From: Acanthamoeba castellanii str. Neff
Taxonomy: Eukaryota > Discosea > Longamoebia > Acanthamoebidae
DNA length: 64,000 nucleotides
Direction of reading: 5' to 3'
Assembly: GCF_000313135.1 (NCBI RefSeq)
Contig: NW_004457268.1
Coordinates: 566,319 to 630,318 of the forward strand
Shown here piece after piece: positions 31,736 to 43,142 of the stretch. Each line of letters opens with the position of its first letter. Within the stretch, counting starts at the first letter, position 1. Under the pieces are notes generated by a model. The model did no database searches. It was not told the origin of the DNA and was given only the letters and a program-made list of their open reading frames with translations. The position numbers and the translations under genes were made by a program.

Positions 31736-34700
31736 TCAAGGGCACACGGGCGTGTGGACCTCGCCGCCGCCGCTGCCGGTCAGGGTGCGGGCCGCGACGT
31801 TGCCGTTGATCTGCGCGTTGGACAGCGACACGTCGGCCGTCGGGGCCAGCAGGTTGCCCTGGAAGTTGAACGCGGTCACGGTCACGCTGGTGGCCGAGCA
31901 GACGTTCCACGTGATGAGGCCGTTGGACACGCCGCCGAGGTCGGTGTCGAAGCCCGAGAAGTCGACGGCGTCGTCGCCCACCAGGTTGACGACGATCTGC
32001 TTGACCGATGCCACGTCAGCGATGGCGAAGCGCACCCACGAGGCCGAAGCGAGCTGGGCCGTGGTGAGGGTGAAGGTGATCTGCGCGGCGCCGCTGGCCG
32101 TGCTGGCCAGGGTGATGCGGTTGCCGGAGCCGACCGAGGCCGCGATGCCCTCAGCGCTGCAAAGCGCACTCGAAGCCGACGACAGCGAGGCCGACACGTC
32201 GGCAAAGTCGAGGCGGGTGAGGGTCTCGATGTCGCCTGTCACGGCCTTGCCGTTGTTGAAGTTGACGCCGCTGACGGTGGTCGAGGCGGGGGTGACCAGG
32301 TTGCCGCAGTCCACGGCGCCGGCGGTGAAGCTGACCGAAGAGCCCGAGGCGATGAGCGTGGCGGCGTTGGCCGCGTCAGCAGTGCACTGGATGCGGGTGC
32401 CGAAGCCAAAGTTGCGAGCCACGACGCTGCCGTCGACGGCCACCTTGCCCCACACGTCGCCGTTGGTCATGTTGAAGGCCACCGCGCGCGAAGGGTTGCC
32501 GGTGAGGTAAACGTTGTAGGCCGCGGCGCCGCCAAAGAACGAAGGCGGGCACGAGGGCGCGGTCGAGGGGGCGGGGGACGGAGGCGCGAGAGAGGGCGAG
32601 GCCGAAGCGGAGGGCGACGGGGCGGCGGGTGAAGCCGAAGCCGAAGCCGAGGGCGACGGGGACGACGAGGGCGACGCAGAGGGCGAAGCCGAGGGGGAGG
32701 CGGAAGCCGACGGGGAGGGCGAGAGCGAAGGCGACGCCGAAGCTGAGGCCGAGGGCGACGCGGAGGGCGAAGACGAAGCCGAGGGCGAAGCGGACGACGA
32801 AGGCGAAGGAGCGGCCGACGACGAAGCCGAGGGCGACGCAGCGGGAGAAGCCGAGGCCGACGGCGACGGGGAAGGCGACGACGAGGGCGAGGGCGACGCG
32901 GAGGGTGACGACGATGGCTGAGGGGTCGACACGATGGTGGACGGGAACGGCGAAGCGGACGGCGAAGCCGAGGTCGACGGCGNNNNNNNNNNNNNNNNNN
33001 NNNNNNNNNNNNNNNNNNNNNNNNNNNNNNNNNNNNNNNNNNNNNNNNNNNNNNNNNNNNNNNNNNNNNNNNNNNNNNNNNNNNNNNNNNNNNNNNNNNN
33101 NNNNNNNNNNNNNNNNNNNNNNNNNNNNNNNNNNNNNNNNNNNNNNNNNNNNNNNNNNNNNNNNNNNNNNNNNNNNNNNNNNNNNNNNNNNNNNNNNNNN
33201 NNNNNNNNNNNNNNNNNNNNNNNNNNNNNNNNNNNNNNNNNNNNNNNNNNNNNNNNNNNNNNNNNNNNNNNNNNNNNNNNNNNNNNNNNNNNNNNNNNNN
33301 NNNNNNNNNNNNNNNNNNNNNNNNNNNNNNNNNNNNNNNNNNNNNNNNNNNNNNNNNNNNNNNNNNNNNNNNNNNNNNNNNNNNNNNNNNNNNNNNNNNN
33401 NNNNNNNNNNNNNNNNNNNNNNNNNNNNNNNNNNNNNNNNNNNNNNNNNNNNNNNNNNNNNNNNNNNNNNNNNNNNNNNNNNNNNNNNNNNNNNNNNNNN
33501 NNNNNNNNNNNNNNNNNNNNNNNNNNNNNNNNNNNNNNNNNNNNNNNNNNNNNNNNNNNNNNNNNNNNNNNNNNNNNNNNNNNNNNNNNNNNNNNNNNNN
33601 NNNNNNNNNNNNNNNNNNNNNNNNNNNNNNNNNNNNNNNNNNNNNNNNNNNNNNNNNNNNNNNNNNNNNNNNNNNNNNNNNNNNNNNNNNNNNNNNNNNN
33701 NNNNNNNNNNNGGTCGACGGGCTCGATGACGGCGAGGCGGCGGGGGAGGCCGAGGGAGAGGCCGACGGCGAGGGCACGGGCGTGGGGCACACAGGGATGT
33801 GAACCTCACCGCCGCCGGGGCCGCTCAGGGTCTGTGCCACCACGTTGCCAACGATCTGGCCGTTCTCGACGGTGAGCGACGAGTTGTAGGCCAGCAGGTT
33901 GCCCTCCAGGCCGAAGCCGCTGACGGTCACGCTCGGGGCCTGAGCAGACAACGTAGGTGATGTAGGCGCCGGGCACGCCACCGTTGTTGATGCCAAAGTT
34001 GGTGAAGGTGAGAGACTCGTTGGCGCTGCCGACGATGGCGACCACAACGCTCTCAACGGCCGACGCGTTGGCAAAGCTGAAGGTGGCCGACGAGGCGACG
34101 TTGATGTCCGACGCGTTGACCACGAAAGCCTGCGACGCGTTGGCGCTGGTGCTGGTGAACGAGATCTCGCGCCAGGGCGACACCGTGGCCGCGGTGCTGT
34201 TGACAGCGGCGGCGCAGAGCTGGTTGGCCGTGGCGTTGAGCTGGGCCGCCTCGGCGGTGAAGTTGACAGTGGTCAGGTTCTGCACGGAGCCCAGCAGGGG
34301 GCGGCCGTTGGCGAAGCCCGGGAGGGAGATCAGGTCGGCCGAGTTCTCGGCGACGAGCGAGCCGCACTGGACGCCGGCGTTGAAGATGTTGATGGTCGCG
34401 TTGGCGCCGCCGACGATGATGGTGGCGTCGCTGGAGTTGCAGCCGGTCAGGCGCGTGGCGAAACCGAAGCTCGAGGCGCGCAGGCTGCCGAAGGCAGTGG
34501 CGACACGACCCTCCACGTCACCGTTGGTCATGTCGAAGGTGAAGTTGCTCGCCGAGGCGCCGGGGGCGCCGAGCAGGAACACATTGTAGGCCGACACGCC
34601 GGATCCGAACAGGGGTGCGGGGCACAGGGGAGTGGCCGAGGGCGACGCGGAGGGCGAGGGAGACGCGGAAGGCGAGGCCGAGGGCTGCGGGGTGCTGAAA

Positions 34701-36198
34701 ATAGCCGAGGGTGAGGGCGAAGCCGGGGCTGAGGGCGACGACGAGGGCGAAGCCGAGGGCGACGACGACGGCGAGTTCGACGGAGAAGCCGAGGGCGACG
34801 ACGAGGGCGAGTTCGACGGAGAAGCCGACGGCGACGATGAAGGCGACGACGAGGGCGACGGGGCAATAGGCGAAGCCGAAGCCGAAGCCGAGGCAGACGG
34901 AGCCGCCGAAGACGAGGGCGATGCAGACGACGAAGGCGAAGCCGAGGCCGAGGCCGAGGCCGAGGGGGCAGCCGACGACGAAGGGGAGGCCGACGAAGAG
35001 GGAGACGCCGAGGGCGAAGACGAGGCCGAAGGCGAGGGGGGAATGGCCGATGCCGAGGGTGACGCCGACGAGGAAGGCGAAGCCGAAGCCGAAGCCGAGG
35101 GGGAGGCCGACGGCGAAGCCGAGGGCGACGACGACGGAGAAGCCGACGATGAAGGCGAGGCCGACGGCGACGACGAGGGCGACGCTGAGGGAACTGCCGA
35201 GGCCGAGGGCGAAGGAGCGGCGCTGGGGCACACGGGGACGTGGACCTCACCGCTTCCTGTGCCGGTCAGAGACTGAGCGACGACGTTGCCGAGCAGCTGG
35301 CCGTTCTGGATGCTGACGGCCGAGAAGGGCGCCAACAGGTTGCCGTAGAGGCCGAAGTTCTGGATGTTGACGGTGGGCGCTGCGCACACGACAAAAGTCA
35401 CCTGGCCGGAGCTGACGCCGTTGAGGAATGTCTGGAATCCGCCCATGTTGATGGCACCGGAGCCCACCAGCAGGATGGTGATCTGGTCGACGGCCGAGGC
35501 GTCGGCGACGTTGAGGGTGAGGGAAGACGCGGCGTTGATGTCAGCCACGTTGATGGTGAAGGCCTGCGAGGCGTTGCCGTTGCCCGCGAGGGTGATGGCG
35601 CCTCCGGACACGCCGGCAGCCACGCCGCCGGCCGAGCACAGGGACGAGGCCACGTCTTCCAGCTCAGTCTGAGCCGCACCAAAGTCGATTCCTGGTTTGT
35701 CGTCAAAAATCAAAGCACGCGGGTGAGTGGTTGGAATTTCTCAATATAAAACGGTGGCGTGTAGTTGGTTGCAGGGGAGTCCGCACCGGTGTTGTCGAGC
35801 ACGCTGCCCTGAACGAGCTCGCCATTGGCGAAGCCCGGGAGCGAGATGAGCTGGGCCGACTCCTCGGCGAAGAGCGAGCCGCACTGGAGGCCTCCGGAGA
35901 AGCTCACCGACGAGCCCTCGCCGCCGACGACCAGGGTGGGGGTCGACGCGTTGCACGAGCCCAGGCGGGTACCGACACCAAAGTTGGTGGCGCGGAAGTT
36001 ACCGTTGACAGCCACGCTGCCCTCGGTGTCGCCGTTGATGAGGTCGAAGGTGTAGTTGCCGGAGCCGCCTCCGAGCAGGAACACGTTGTAGCCCGACGCG
36101 GCCGAGCCGAAGAACGAAGCCGGGCACGACTGGGCAGAGGCCCACGAGGCGCACAGACCGACGGTGATGACCAAGCACAATGCCACTTGTGCCTTCAT
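31736..36198 (-). CDS. Three-domain choice-of-anchor-A protein, Jonah-type cyst-wall lectin
   Basis: Signal peptide MKAQVALCLVITVGLCASWA. Three choice-of-anchor-A (CAA) domains are separated by Ser/Pro/Ala spacers (SPSASPSASPSSSPS type). Domain 1 (about 36130-35240) has GYNVFLLGGGSGNYTFDLIN, VAVNGNFRATNFGVGTRLG, an intron near 35790-35690, and GEVHVPVCPS. Domain 2 (about 34630-33790) has AYNVFLLGAPGASASNFTFD and GEVHIPVCPT. Domain 3 (about 32540-31736) has AYNVYLTGNPSRAVAFNMTN and ends GGEVHTPVCP. In Acanthamoeba, Jonah lectins with one or three CAA domains are known cellulose-binding cyst-wall proteins; this organisation fits the three-domain form. A gap of N lies in the spacer between domains 2 and 3. 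A one-base frame break occurs near 33943. Expression during encystment is expected from the family, not shown here. Confidence 0.88.
32983..33711. other. Assembly gap (729 N) inside the lectin's Ser/Pro-rich spacer
   Basis: A run of N flanked on both sides by GGCGAAGCCGAGG-type repeats that encode Ser/Pro/Ala. The gap falls in a low-complexity spacer that assemblers collapse. Its true length and frame are unknown, and it could hide more than spacer. Confidence 0.95.
34650..35220. repeat. Degenerate GC-rich tandem repeat encoding the Ser/Pro spacer
   Basis: Imperfect 6-18 base units (GGCGACGACGAGGGCGA-like) repeated throughout, read on the minus strand as (Ser-Pro-Ser-Ala/Ser)n. A similar block at 32585-32982 flanks the gap. 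Other frames of the same block give long Arg/Pro or Glu/Ala-rich shadow frames. Confidence 0.85.
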
Positions 36199-37040
36199 GA
36201 TGGCTGGGTCTCGACGGTGGTTGGTGGTTGGTCGCTTGGTTGGTTGGTTGGTTGGTGGTTTGTTTCTCTCTTGTTGCTAACAGGCGTTCTCTCTTGCACT
36301 TGCACTAGCTCAGAGGAGCTTGTGTTGGTGCTTGTGGGAATGGAGCTGTAGTTGGCGCGGTTGTTGAAGAGATGAGATGAAGAATAAAGGACTGGAGGTG
36401 GATCATTATATACTAAGTGGCTGGAGTGGCTCCGGACTCTTCTCGGCGGGTTTTCGTCGTCACCGCTATGATCTGGTTGGGTGTGGGGATATAGTGGCTA
36501 ACTTCTATATACTCCGACGTCATTTACCATCAACACGCTGTATTGTCGCCAGACTTGACGCTACGAGCCTCCAGCGAGCCAACCGGCGAGGCCGAGAAGC
36601 GCTGTGGTTCTGCAGGTGAGTCTCATTGGACCATGCTCGAGCACTTCGCTGCGGGAGGTCTGTGGATTGCTTGCCCGCAGCACTGACCAATTGGCGAGCG
36701 GACAGTAAAAAGCGAAAAGACTCCGCTAAATTCGGCGGAAAAAAAATAGCACTATTGGCCAAAAACCTAGCGGAAATTCTGGCAAAAAGTCACATTTTCT
36801 CCAGATTAAAAGCCACTTTTCTTTTTAATTTACTTTTGCATTCCGTGAAATGTTTTCCTAAAGTACTTCGTGCCAACCAAAAAACAACACCGTTCAGCGT
36901 AACTGAGAAAACCAGCAGAACCGGTTCGCCTAAACTGGTCTGCATTGGTTCTGGGATCTGTATTGGTGGGCCACCCTTCAAGTACGTCAGGCACAAGCCT
37001 TCTTTCTCCAGACTGCACTTGAAGACGCTTGAGAAGAGAG
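36199..37040. promoter_or_regulatory. Upstream regions of the lectin and of the UBC12-like gene
   Basis: Two divergent starts flank this 842-base stretch. Near the lectin is a GGTT/GGTTGG simple repeat (about 36218-36262). A TATA-like element, TATATAAT on the minus strand (36405-36412), lies about 205 bases before the lectin ATG. From about 36690 to 36900 the DNA is clearly AT-richer than the flanks, with no gene recognised. Promoter assignments are inference. Confidence 0.35.
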
Positions 37041-37840
37041 ATGGCCACACAACCGTGCTTGAACAAGGTGATCCTGAAGGAGTTCAAGGACACCTGCTAT
37101 CGCTCGTTCGCGCAGGACCAGATCACTATCACCTTCCCCGACGAGGAGGACCTGACCAAGGTTGAAGTCATTCTCACCCCCAACGAGGGCGTGTACCGCG
37201 ACGCTCGCATCGTCTTCTCCATCGACCTCACCACCGAGTACCCCACCAGGGCACCCATCATCCGCTGCAAGACGCCAGTCCTGCACCCCAACATCGAGGG
37301 CGATGAGATCTGCCTGAACATCCTCGATGGTACCCTGCTCAGCTTCTTCTTCATTGGCATCTTCTACTTGCACTTTCTTGTCGAAGAAGCAAAGTCTTAC
37401 AAGAGGTTATTTGTTGGGCTGCAGACGAATGGAGCGAGTGCCTGAGGCTCGTCGACTACGCACTGCTCTGGCTCCTCTACAACCCCAACCTCGACTCGAG
37501 GCTCAACTGTGACTGCCCCGAAGAGGAGGACAGCTTCGTCGTCCTCGCTCGTCGCGCCCTGTGCGGCGAACATGTCGGCGGCCGCTACTACGAGTGCCTC
37601 CTGATCGTGCCCGAGGCCCCTCCACCCCCTCCCGCCCCCACCGTCGTGGGCCTCACCACCGCCTTCTCCCTGGCCGCCTCGCTGGCGGCTCGATTCGGCC
37701 TCGAGCACCCCAATGACACCAACATCAACGACGACTCAGTGGGCGCCTCGCCAGCAGATCTATTCGGCCTCGAGCACGCCAACGACACCACCAACGAGCA
37801 GATGGTCGAAGCACCCACGTTGACGCCTATTGCCGTGTAA
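37041..37840 (+). CDS. UBC12/UBE2M-like E2 conjugating enzyme with a C-terminal extension
   Basis: Predicted E2 enzyme, closest by eye to the NEDD8 E2 UBC12. The core reads FPDEEDLTKVEVILTPNEGV, DARIVFSIDLTTEYPTRAPI and RCKTPVLHPNIEGDEICLNI, where the Cys in EICLNIL is the expected catalytic residue. A GTACCC intron (37330-37424) separates it from DEWSECLRLVDYALLWLLYN and PNLDSRLN. The N-terminal docking peptide of UBC12 is missing. An added tail of about 85 residues contains a Pro run, two near-identical motifs (FGLEHPNDTN and FGLEHANDTTN) and ends APTLTPIAV. NEDD8 rather than ubiquitin specificity is inferred only from overall similarity. Confidence 0.75.
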
Positions 37841-38076
37841 ACAGAAGAGCTGGCGCACAGCATCATCGACGACGTGTACATAAATACAGAGAAGAGATTT
37901 TCTTTACCCCGTGAAGCTGTTGTGTCGTATCTCTCTCTCTCTCGCAGCCCGCAACAGCTCTTCTCCTTGAGGGCTGAGGCCTGACCGCCACCTTAAACTT
38001 TAGAGTTGAAAATAAAAAGTGAAGAAAAGGGAAGTGGTTGGATAAAAAGGTAACAGGAAAAAAAGGTGAGAAGGAG

Positions 38077-40383
38077 ATGACGACCATCATCAACCTGAAC
38101 TACAGTTGGTCCGATCTGGAGTACACCCCACCGGTGGGGACGGCTGCGCGACCGCTCTCCTCATCTCCCTTCTCCTACCCGCGCCCCAACAAGCGGGACA
38201 ATCGTCGCAAGGGCGGCAAGGGCATCTTCGTGCTGGCCGACGAGCTTTTCCTCTACACCTTCTCCTTTCTCGACCCCATCGAACTCATCACCACGAGCCT
38301 CGTCTGCCAGGAATTCAAACGGCTCATCAACGACGATGTACACCCCACCAATTATTTTCTATTATTTATTTTTAATATTATTTACAATATTAATATCACA
38401 TTAATATTTATATTTATTGTTTGTTTGTTTATTTATTTCAGAGCTTGTGGCGAAGTCTGTACCACACGTATTGGAAGCGGGACTATGCCCACCGACGCTC
38501 TTGGCGCGAGGCCGTCAAGCAGGTGCGCATTCTTCCCACGTCGGCCCAGCTGCCTCTCTTGGCCCAGAGCCCGAGCTCATAACAAGTGGGCTACCGCGTG
38601 CGGCGTGTGCGGTGTGTGCGGTGTGTGCGGGAATGCAGGGAATGTTGTCGGAGGAGAACTGGACGACGGGGAACAATCAGAAGCTGGTGCTGAAGGGCGC
38701 CCACACGGGTCCCATCACGTGCATCCAGCTCAACGGGGACACGGTGGTGAGCGGCGGGGCCGACGCCGCGCTGCAGGTGTGGAACCGGCAGGACGGCTCC
38801 AAGCGCGTGCAGCTGCGCGGACACACGGCCGAGGTCCAGACCCTCGAGCTGCGCGGCAACCGCGCCGTCAGCGGCTCCGCCGACTCCACCATTCGGGTAT
38901 TTATTTATTTATACTTATTTATAATTTGTTTATTATTGTTTGAAATCATTCTGTGATATTTGATTGTTATTATTTTTGAAATTAATATTTATATGTGGTC
39001 AGATATGGAGCGTATATTCGAAGGACTGCCTCAAGGTCCTCTCCGGCCACCAGAAGGCCATCGGTGCGAGCAATGGCGTTGTGCGTGTCGTGCGCTTGTG
39101 CCGTGTGCGTGTTCCTGTCTGACCATTGTGTCCCGCGTTCCAGAGTGCACCAATGTAGACGATGCATACATTGTGAGCGGCTCGGCCGACTCCACGGTGA
39201 GGCTCTGGTAATACTGAATACTAGTTCCTGATGACCGCTGCTCACCAGCAAGCCAACCGCTGACGCACGCACGCACGCACGCAGGGATATGAACACGGGC
39301 CAGCTCATGCGAACGTGGCGGGAACACACCGAGGCCATCACGCGAGTCGCCATCCGCGACGGCGGCCGCACCCTTGTCTCCGCCGCCGTCGATGGTCTCT
39401 CTCTTCTCCCTCTCCCCCTTTGACACGACACACGCGACACGCCGCATACGACACGACACGACACGACACGAGGATGCCACTACAACACACACGCCACACC
39501 GCACTCACCCCTTTTCCATCTCTGTGTGTGCGCGTGCGGGCGCGACGCAGGGGACGTGAAGCTGTGGGACAGCCTGTCGGGGAACAGCATCCAGACGCTC
39601 AAGCACCCGTCGGCGGTGAACTGCCTGCAGGTGCGGGACTACAACGTGGTGTCGGCGGCCAAGGACGTCATCTACATCTGGGACATGCGCATGGGCCGAT
39701 GGCACAAGCTCAAGAGCCATACCCGGCCCGTCCTCTGCATGCACTACTACGAAGACAACCGGCTGGTACTTTGCTCGTGTGTCATGTCTTGTGTTGCGTG
39801 TGTCGTGTGTCGTGTGTCGTGTGTCGTGTGTCGTGTGTCGTGTGTCGTTGCGTGTGTCGTGTGTCGTGTGTCGCGTGTGTCGCGTGTGTCGCGTGTGTCG
39901 CGTGTGCGGTGTGTGTCCTAAAGTGAATGTTTTGTGGTTGGCGTAGGTGAGCGGGTCGCTGGACACGACGATTCGTGTGTGGGACCTCAGTCGCGGTAGC
40001 GAAGAGGAGATCGGCACCTTCAAAGGGCACACCCAAGGTACACACTTACCATCATCGTCGTCATTCTCGTTGTCGTTGTCATCAATCAGACAATCAGCAG
40101 CGGCTGACGTGCGTACGTCGTGTCGTGCGGTGTGTTGCGTGTGCGGTCACGCGTTTTTTCGTTTTCAGGAGTCAAGTGCATACAGTGCGATGGTCGGCGG
40201 GTGGTGAGCGGGTCCAACGACCACACGATTCGGGTGTTCGATCTCGAGGAGGGGCGCTGCCTGTACGCCTTCCTCTTCTCCGATTGGGTCAACTGCCTGG
40301 CCTTTGACGAGTCCACCCTCGCCGGCGGCTCCTCCGACTCAACCCTCTCCCTCTTCTCCTACTACCTCCACCCGCGGTCTTGA
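38077..40383 (+). CDS. F-box/WD40-repeat protein
   Basis: Predicted substrate receptor of an SCF ubiquitin ligase. After about 45 residues comes the F-box: GIFVLADELFLYTFSFLDPI, ELITTSLVCQEFKRLINDD, then SLWRSLYHTYWKRDYAHRRS and W-R-E-A-V. Seven WD40 blades follow, including LVLKGAHTGPITCIQLNGDT with VVSGGADAALQVW, AVSGSADSTIRIWSVYSKDC with LKVLSGHQKAIG, YIVSGSADSTVRLWDMNTGQ, VSAAKDVIYIWDMRMGRWHK, VSGSLDTTIRVWDLSRG, VVSGSNDHTIRVFDLEEGRC and LAGGSSDSTLSLFSYYLHPR-S. This is the FBXW7/Cdc4-like layout, though it is not clearly one named member. About eight introns, several starting GTAC or holding GTGTCG repeats (39780-39915). Confidence 0.88.
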
Positions 40384-40506
40384 CCAATTCTTTATTTATT
40401 TTTGAATATATAAGTAATTATTATATTCTATTTTTTTGGTTGGAATGTAGTCAATGTATTCAATCATTGCATACATTCCAATCATACAACGCCTCCCCGC
40501 CTTCAT

Positions 40507-41909
40507 CTAAGGCCGCTGCAGGTACTTCTCCACAGCCTTGAACGTGAACGGCTGCAGACACGCGGTGTGAGAATGTGTCGTGTGCGTGGTGGTGGTGGTG
40601 TGTGCGTGCGTGTGTGTGGTGTGTGTGCGGTGGTGTGTGTTGTTGTTGTGAAGGCGACGGTACCTGGTAGTAGTAGTCGGCGTGGCGTTCGTCTTCGGGC
40701 AGGGATGCCTCAGTGTCCGTGGCTCCAGTCATCAGCTTGTAGTCCAGCACTTGGTCCTGCACCAGCTTGTTCATCGCAGCTGCACGCGATGGGAGAGGTC
40801 GATCGAGTAAGCAAAGGAGGTGAAGAACGAGAGGGGAGAGAGAGAGAGAGAGAGGAGCGCACTGATGGGCTCCTTGTAGAAGTCGGCCAGGAAATCGCGT
40901 TTCTTGGCGTGGTCCTTGATCTGATCGATCAGCTTACCGATCTGATCGTCCAGCTGCAACATCTGGAGAGGGGCAAAACAAAACAACACCACACACACAC
41001 CACACACACACACACACACACCACACACACACACAGCGAACATAGCATTCAACGCACAGGTCAGCCAAAGACCGCGTGTGCGGCGCGGGCGGTGGTGGCT
41101 TCGCCTCACGCACCTCGCGAGACGAGGCAGGGTTGTTCAGGATGGGGTGCTTCTGCGGGAGCGTCTCGTCGACCTCCACCTCGATGTCGTAACACTCCCG
41201 GTAGTCCTGCCAGTCGCCCTCCCGCCTTTTTATATATTAATAATATATTTATTATTAGTATTATTATTATTATTACACTAATAACGCCAGTATAGATGTA
41301 AAGAATAAATAAATTCATAAATAAATAAATAAGGGAGGTGGTACTTGATGGTGTATTCGATTTCGATGGGGTCGGCGGGCGAGAGGTGTTCGCTGACGAG
41401 CCGCGTGAGGTCGGACGCAGCGAAGCGGGTGCAGCCGAAGGCCTCCTGCAGCACCTCGTCGCACACCACGTACCGCCGATCCTCCGGATCATGCAAACGA
41501 TTCGCCTGCGACACACGACACGACACGACCAACGACACGACCAACGACACGACACGACACGACCAACGACACGACACGACAAGCGCACGACGCCTGGTGA
41601 ACACAACGTAGACTCGAAGAACGTGCGGGGGCGAGACGGGCGGGTACCCGAACGTATTGCCACACGCCCAGCACGATTTTGGGTCTCGTGTCGGTGTGCA
41701 TGCCCAGCGCGCCGCCCAACGCCGGCGACAGCTTGAATCGGTTCGGGGCGTAGTCCAGGTGGAGGATGATCTTGGCGGTGGTCTCCGCGTCGCCCGCTCG
41801 CTTGATTTCAAACCCGTCCGTGTCGCCGTGCGACTGCGCCTTGTCCCACTGCCAAGTGTAATGCAACACGACACACAGTTGGTGACACACACACACACAC
41901 ACCACACAA

Positions 41910-41973
<64 letters not shown>

Positions 41974-43045
41974 CGAGCACTGCGGCGGCGGGGAAGGGGG
42001 GGTGAGGAGTGTCAACCTCGATGATGTCGTTCGGGGTGTAGACGTCCTTGTCGAGCTGAACGAGGACCTTGCGGAAGAAGCGCGAGAACTTGGTCTTGGT
42101 CGGGCGCGACGTCGTGCGGCGCTGCAGATCCACCTCCTGCTACCACACACCGCACACCGCACACGACACACACGTGGGTGAATAACGACACGACACACAC
42201 GCGGCACACATGGCGCAGGACACACACGGCACACACACACAACACGCACCTGATCGAAGAGGTAGCCCTCGATCCTGAGCGTCCATGAGGGCGGCTCGTG
42301 AACGCCGGCCTGGCGGATGTGTGCAAAGGTCAGGGTTAGTAGCCAGGCGTGCAACAATCGACGATCATCGATTGCAACACACACACACACACACACACAA
42401 GCGAACACGCGCGCGACAGGTTAGTACCTCGTCGACGTGGTAGTAGCCCTGCTGATTGTCGTAGGTGTTGTAGATGAACATGCGCAGGATCTTCGTCGTC
42501 TGTCGTCGTCGTCGATGATGATGATGATGATGATGAACGCGCGCAGGTTAGCGTTGCGCGTTACGTGCGGTGCCGGCGCGTTGTGTGTGCGCCGTGTGTA
42601 CTGTAGTCGTACCCGCGAGGTCTTGCCCTGTTTCGACTCCTGGATGTCGAGCTGCTTGCGCAGAAGGGTGGCGTCGAGCCGTCGCTCGAACTCGACCAAC
42701 CGATCGTAGGCTTCGGCCTCGGGCACGTAGCCCACGATCTTTTCAAAATTGAATTGATTTACATTAATCCACCAAAGAAATAGGAATAAAGAAGTAGTTG
42801 TGGGGGCTGCACCTTCTCTGGCAGGCGGCGGGTCACGTTTTCGTCGTAGATCTTTGGCCTCCTGTAATTACATACAACAACATGAACATTGGCAATTAAA
42901 GGAAATTGAGTAATTAATTATTGGGTTGGTACTTTGATTTCTTGCTGGGCGAGAGCGCCAGATTGTTTCCCGAGGGCCGGGCGCGGTTTCGCTTGCTCGC
43001 GCCACTGCTGGCCGACGTCGACCCACCAGTCCACGAGGTGGCCAT
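40507..43045 (-). CDS. SMARCD: BAF60/SMARCD subunit of SWI/SNF (SWIB domain)
   Basis: Predicted core subunit of the SWI/SNF chromatin remodeller. Exon order on the minus strand: MATSWTGG and ALSPSKKSK; RPKIYDENVTRRLPEK; EAYDRLVEFERRLDATLLRK then QLDIQESKQ; ILRMFIYNTYDNQQGYYHVD; PSWTLRIEGYLFDQ; KTKFSRFFRKVLVQLDKDVY; DGFEIKRAGDAETTAKIILH then LDYAPNRFKLSPALGGALGM and the SWIB domain HTDTRPKIVLGVWQYVR; RLHDPEDRRYVVCDEVLQEA; YRECYDIEVEVDETLPQKHP; MLQLDDQIGKLIDQIKDHAK; HADYYYQ; PFTFKAVEKYLQRP. The match to SMARCD runs the full length. Several introns carry AC or CACGA microsatellites (41515-41582, 41886-41972). Confidence 0.93.
41886..41972. repeat. Intronic (AC)n microsatellite in BAF60
   Basis: A long CA dinucleotide run with two short interruptions, between the IKRAG exon and the LDKDVYTPNDIIE exon. 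Confidence 0.92.
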
Positions 43046-43142
43046 CTGTTTCGTGCAGTCAAGAAAAATGAAAAATGAAAACTAGCCGTTAAAAGTTGTT
43101 TTTCCTTCATCTTTTCTTTTTCTTTTTTTTCAACCCACAACA

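Noticed and set aside
32585..35220. Long plus-strand frames rich in Arg, Lys, Glu and Ala opposite the lectin spacers
   Set aside because: They are antisense shadows of the GC-rich Ser/Pro repeat, bridged by the N gap. The minus-strand reading has the CAA domains and signal peptide.
36626..37165. A 179-codon plus-strand frame overlapping the UBC12-like start
   Set aside because: It runs through the AT-rich intergenic island and then reads the E2 gene in the wrong frame; no conserved motif.
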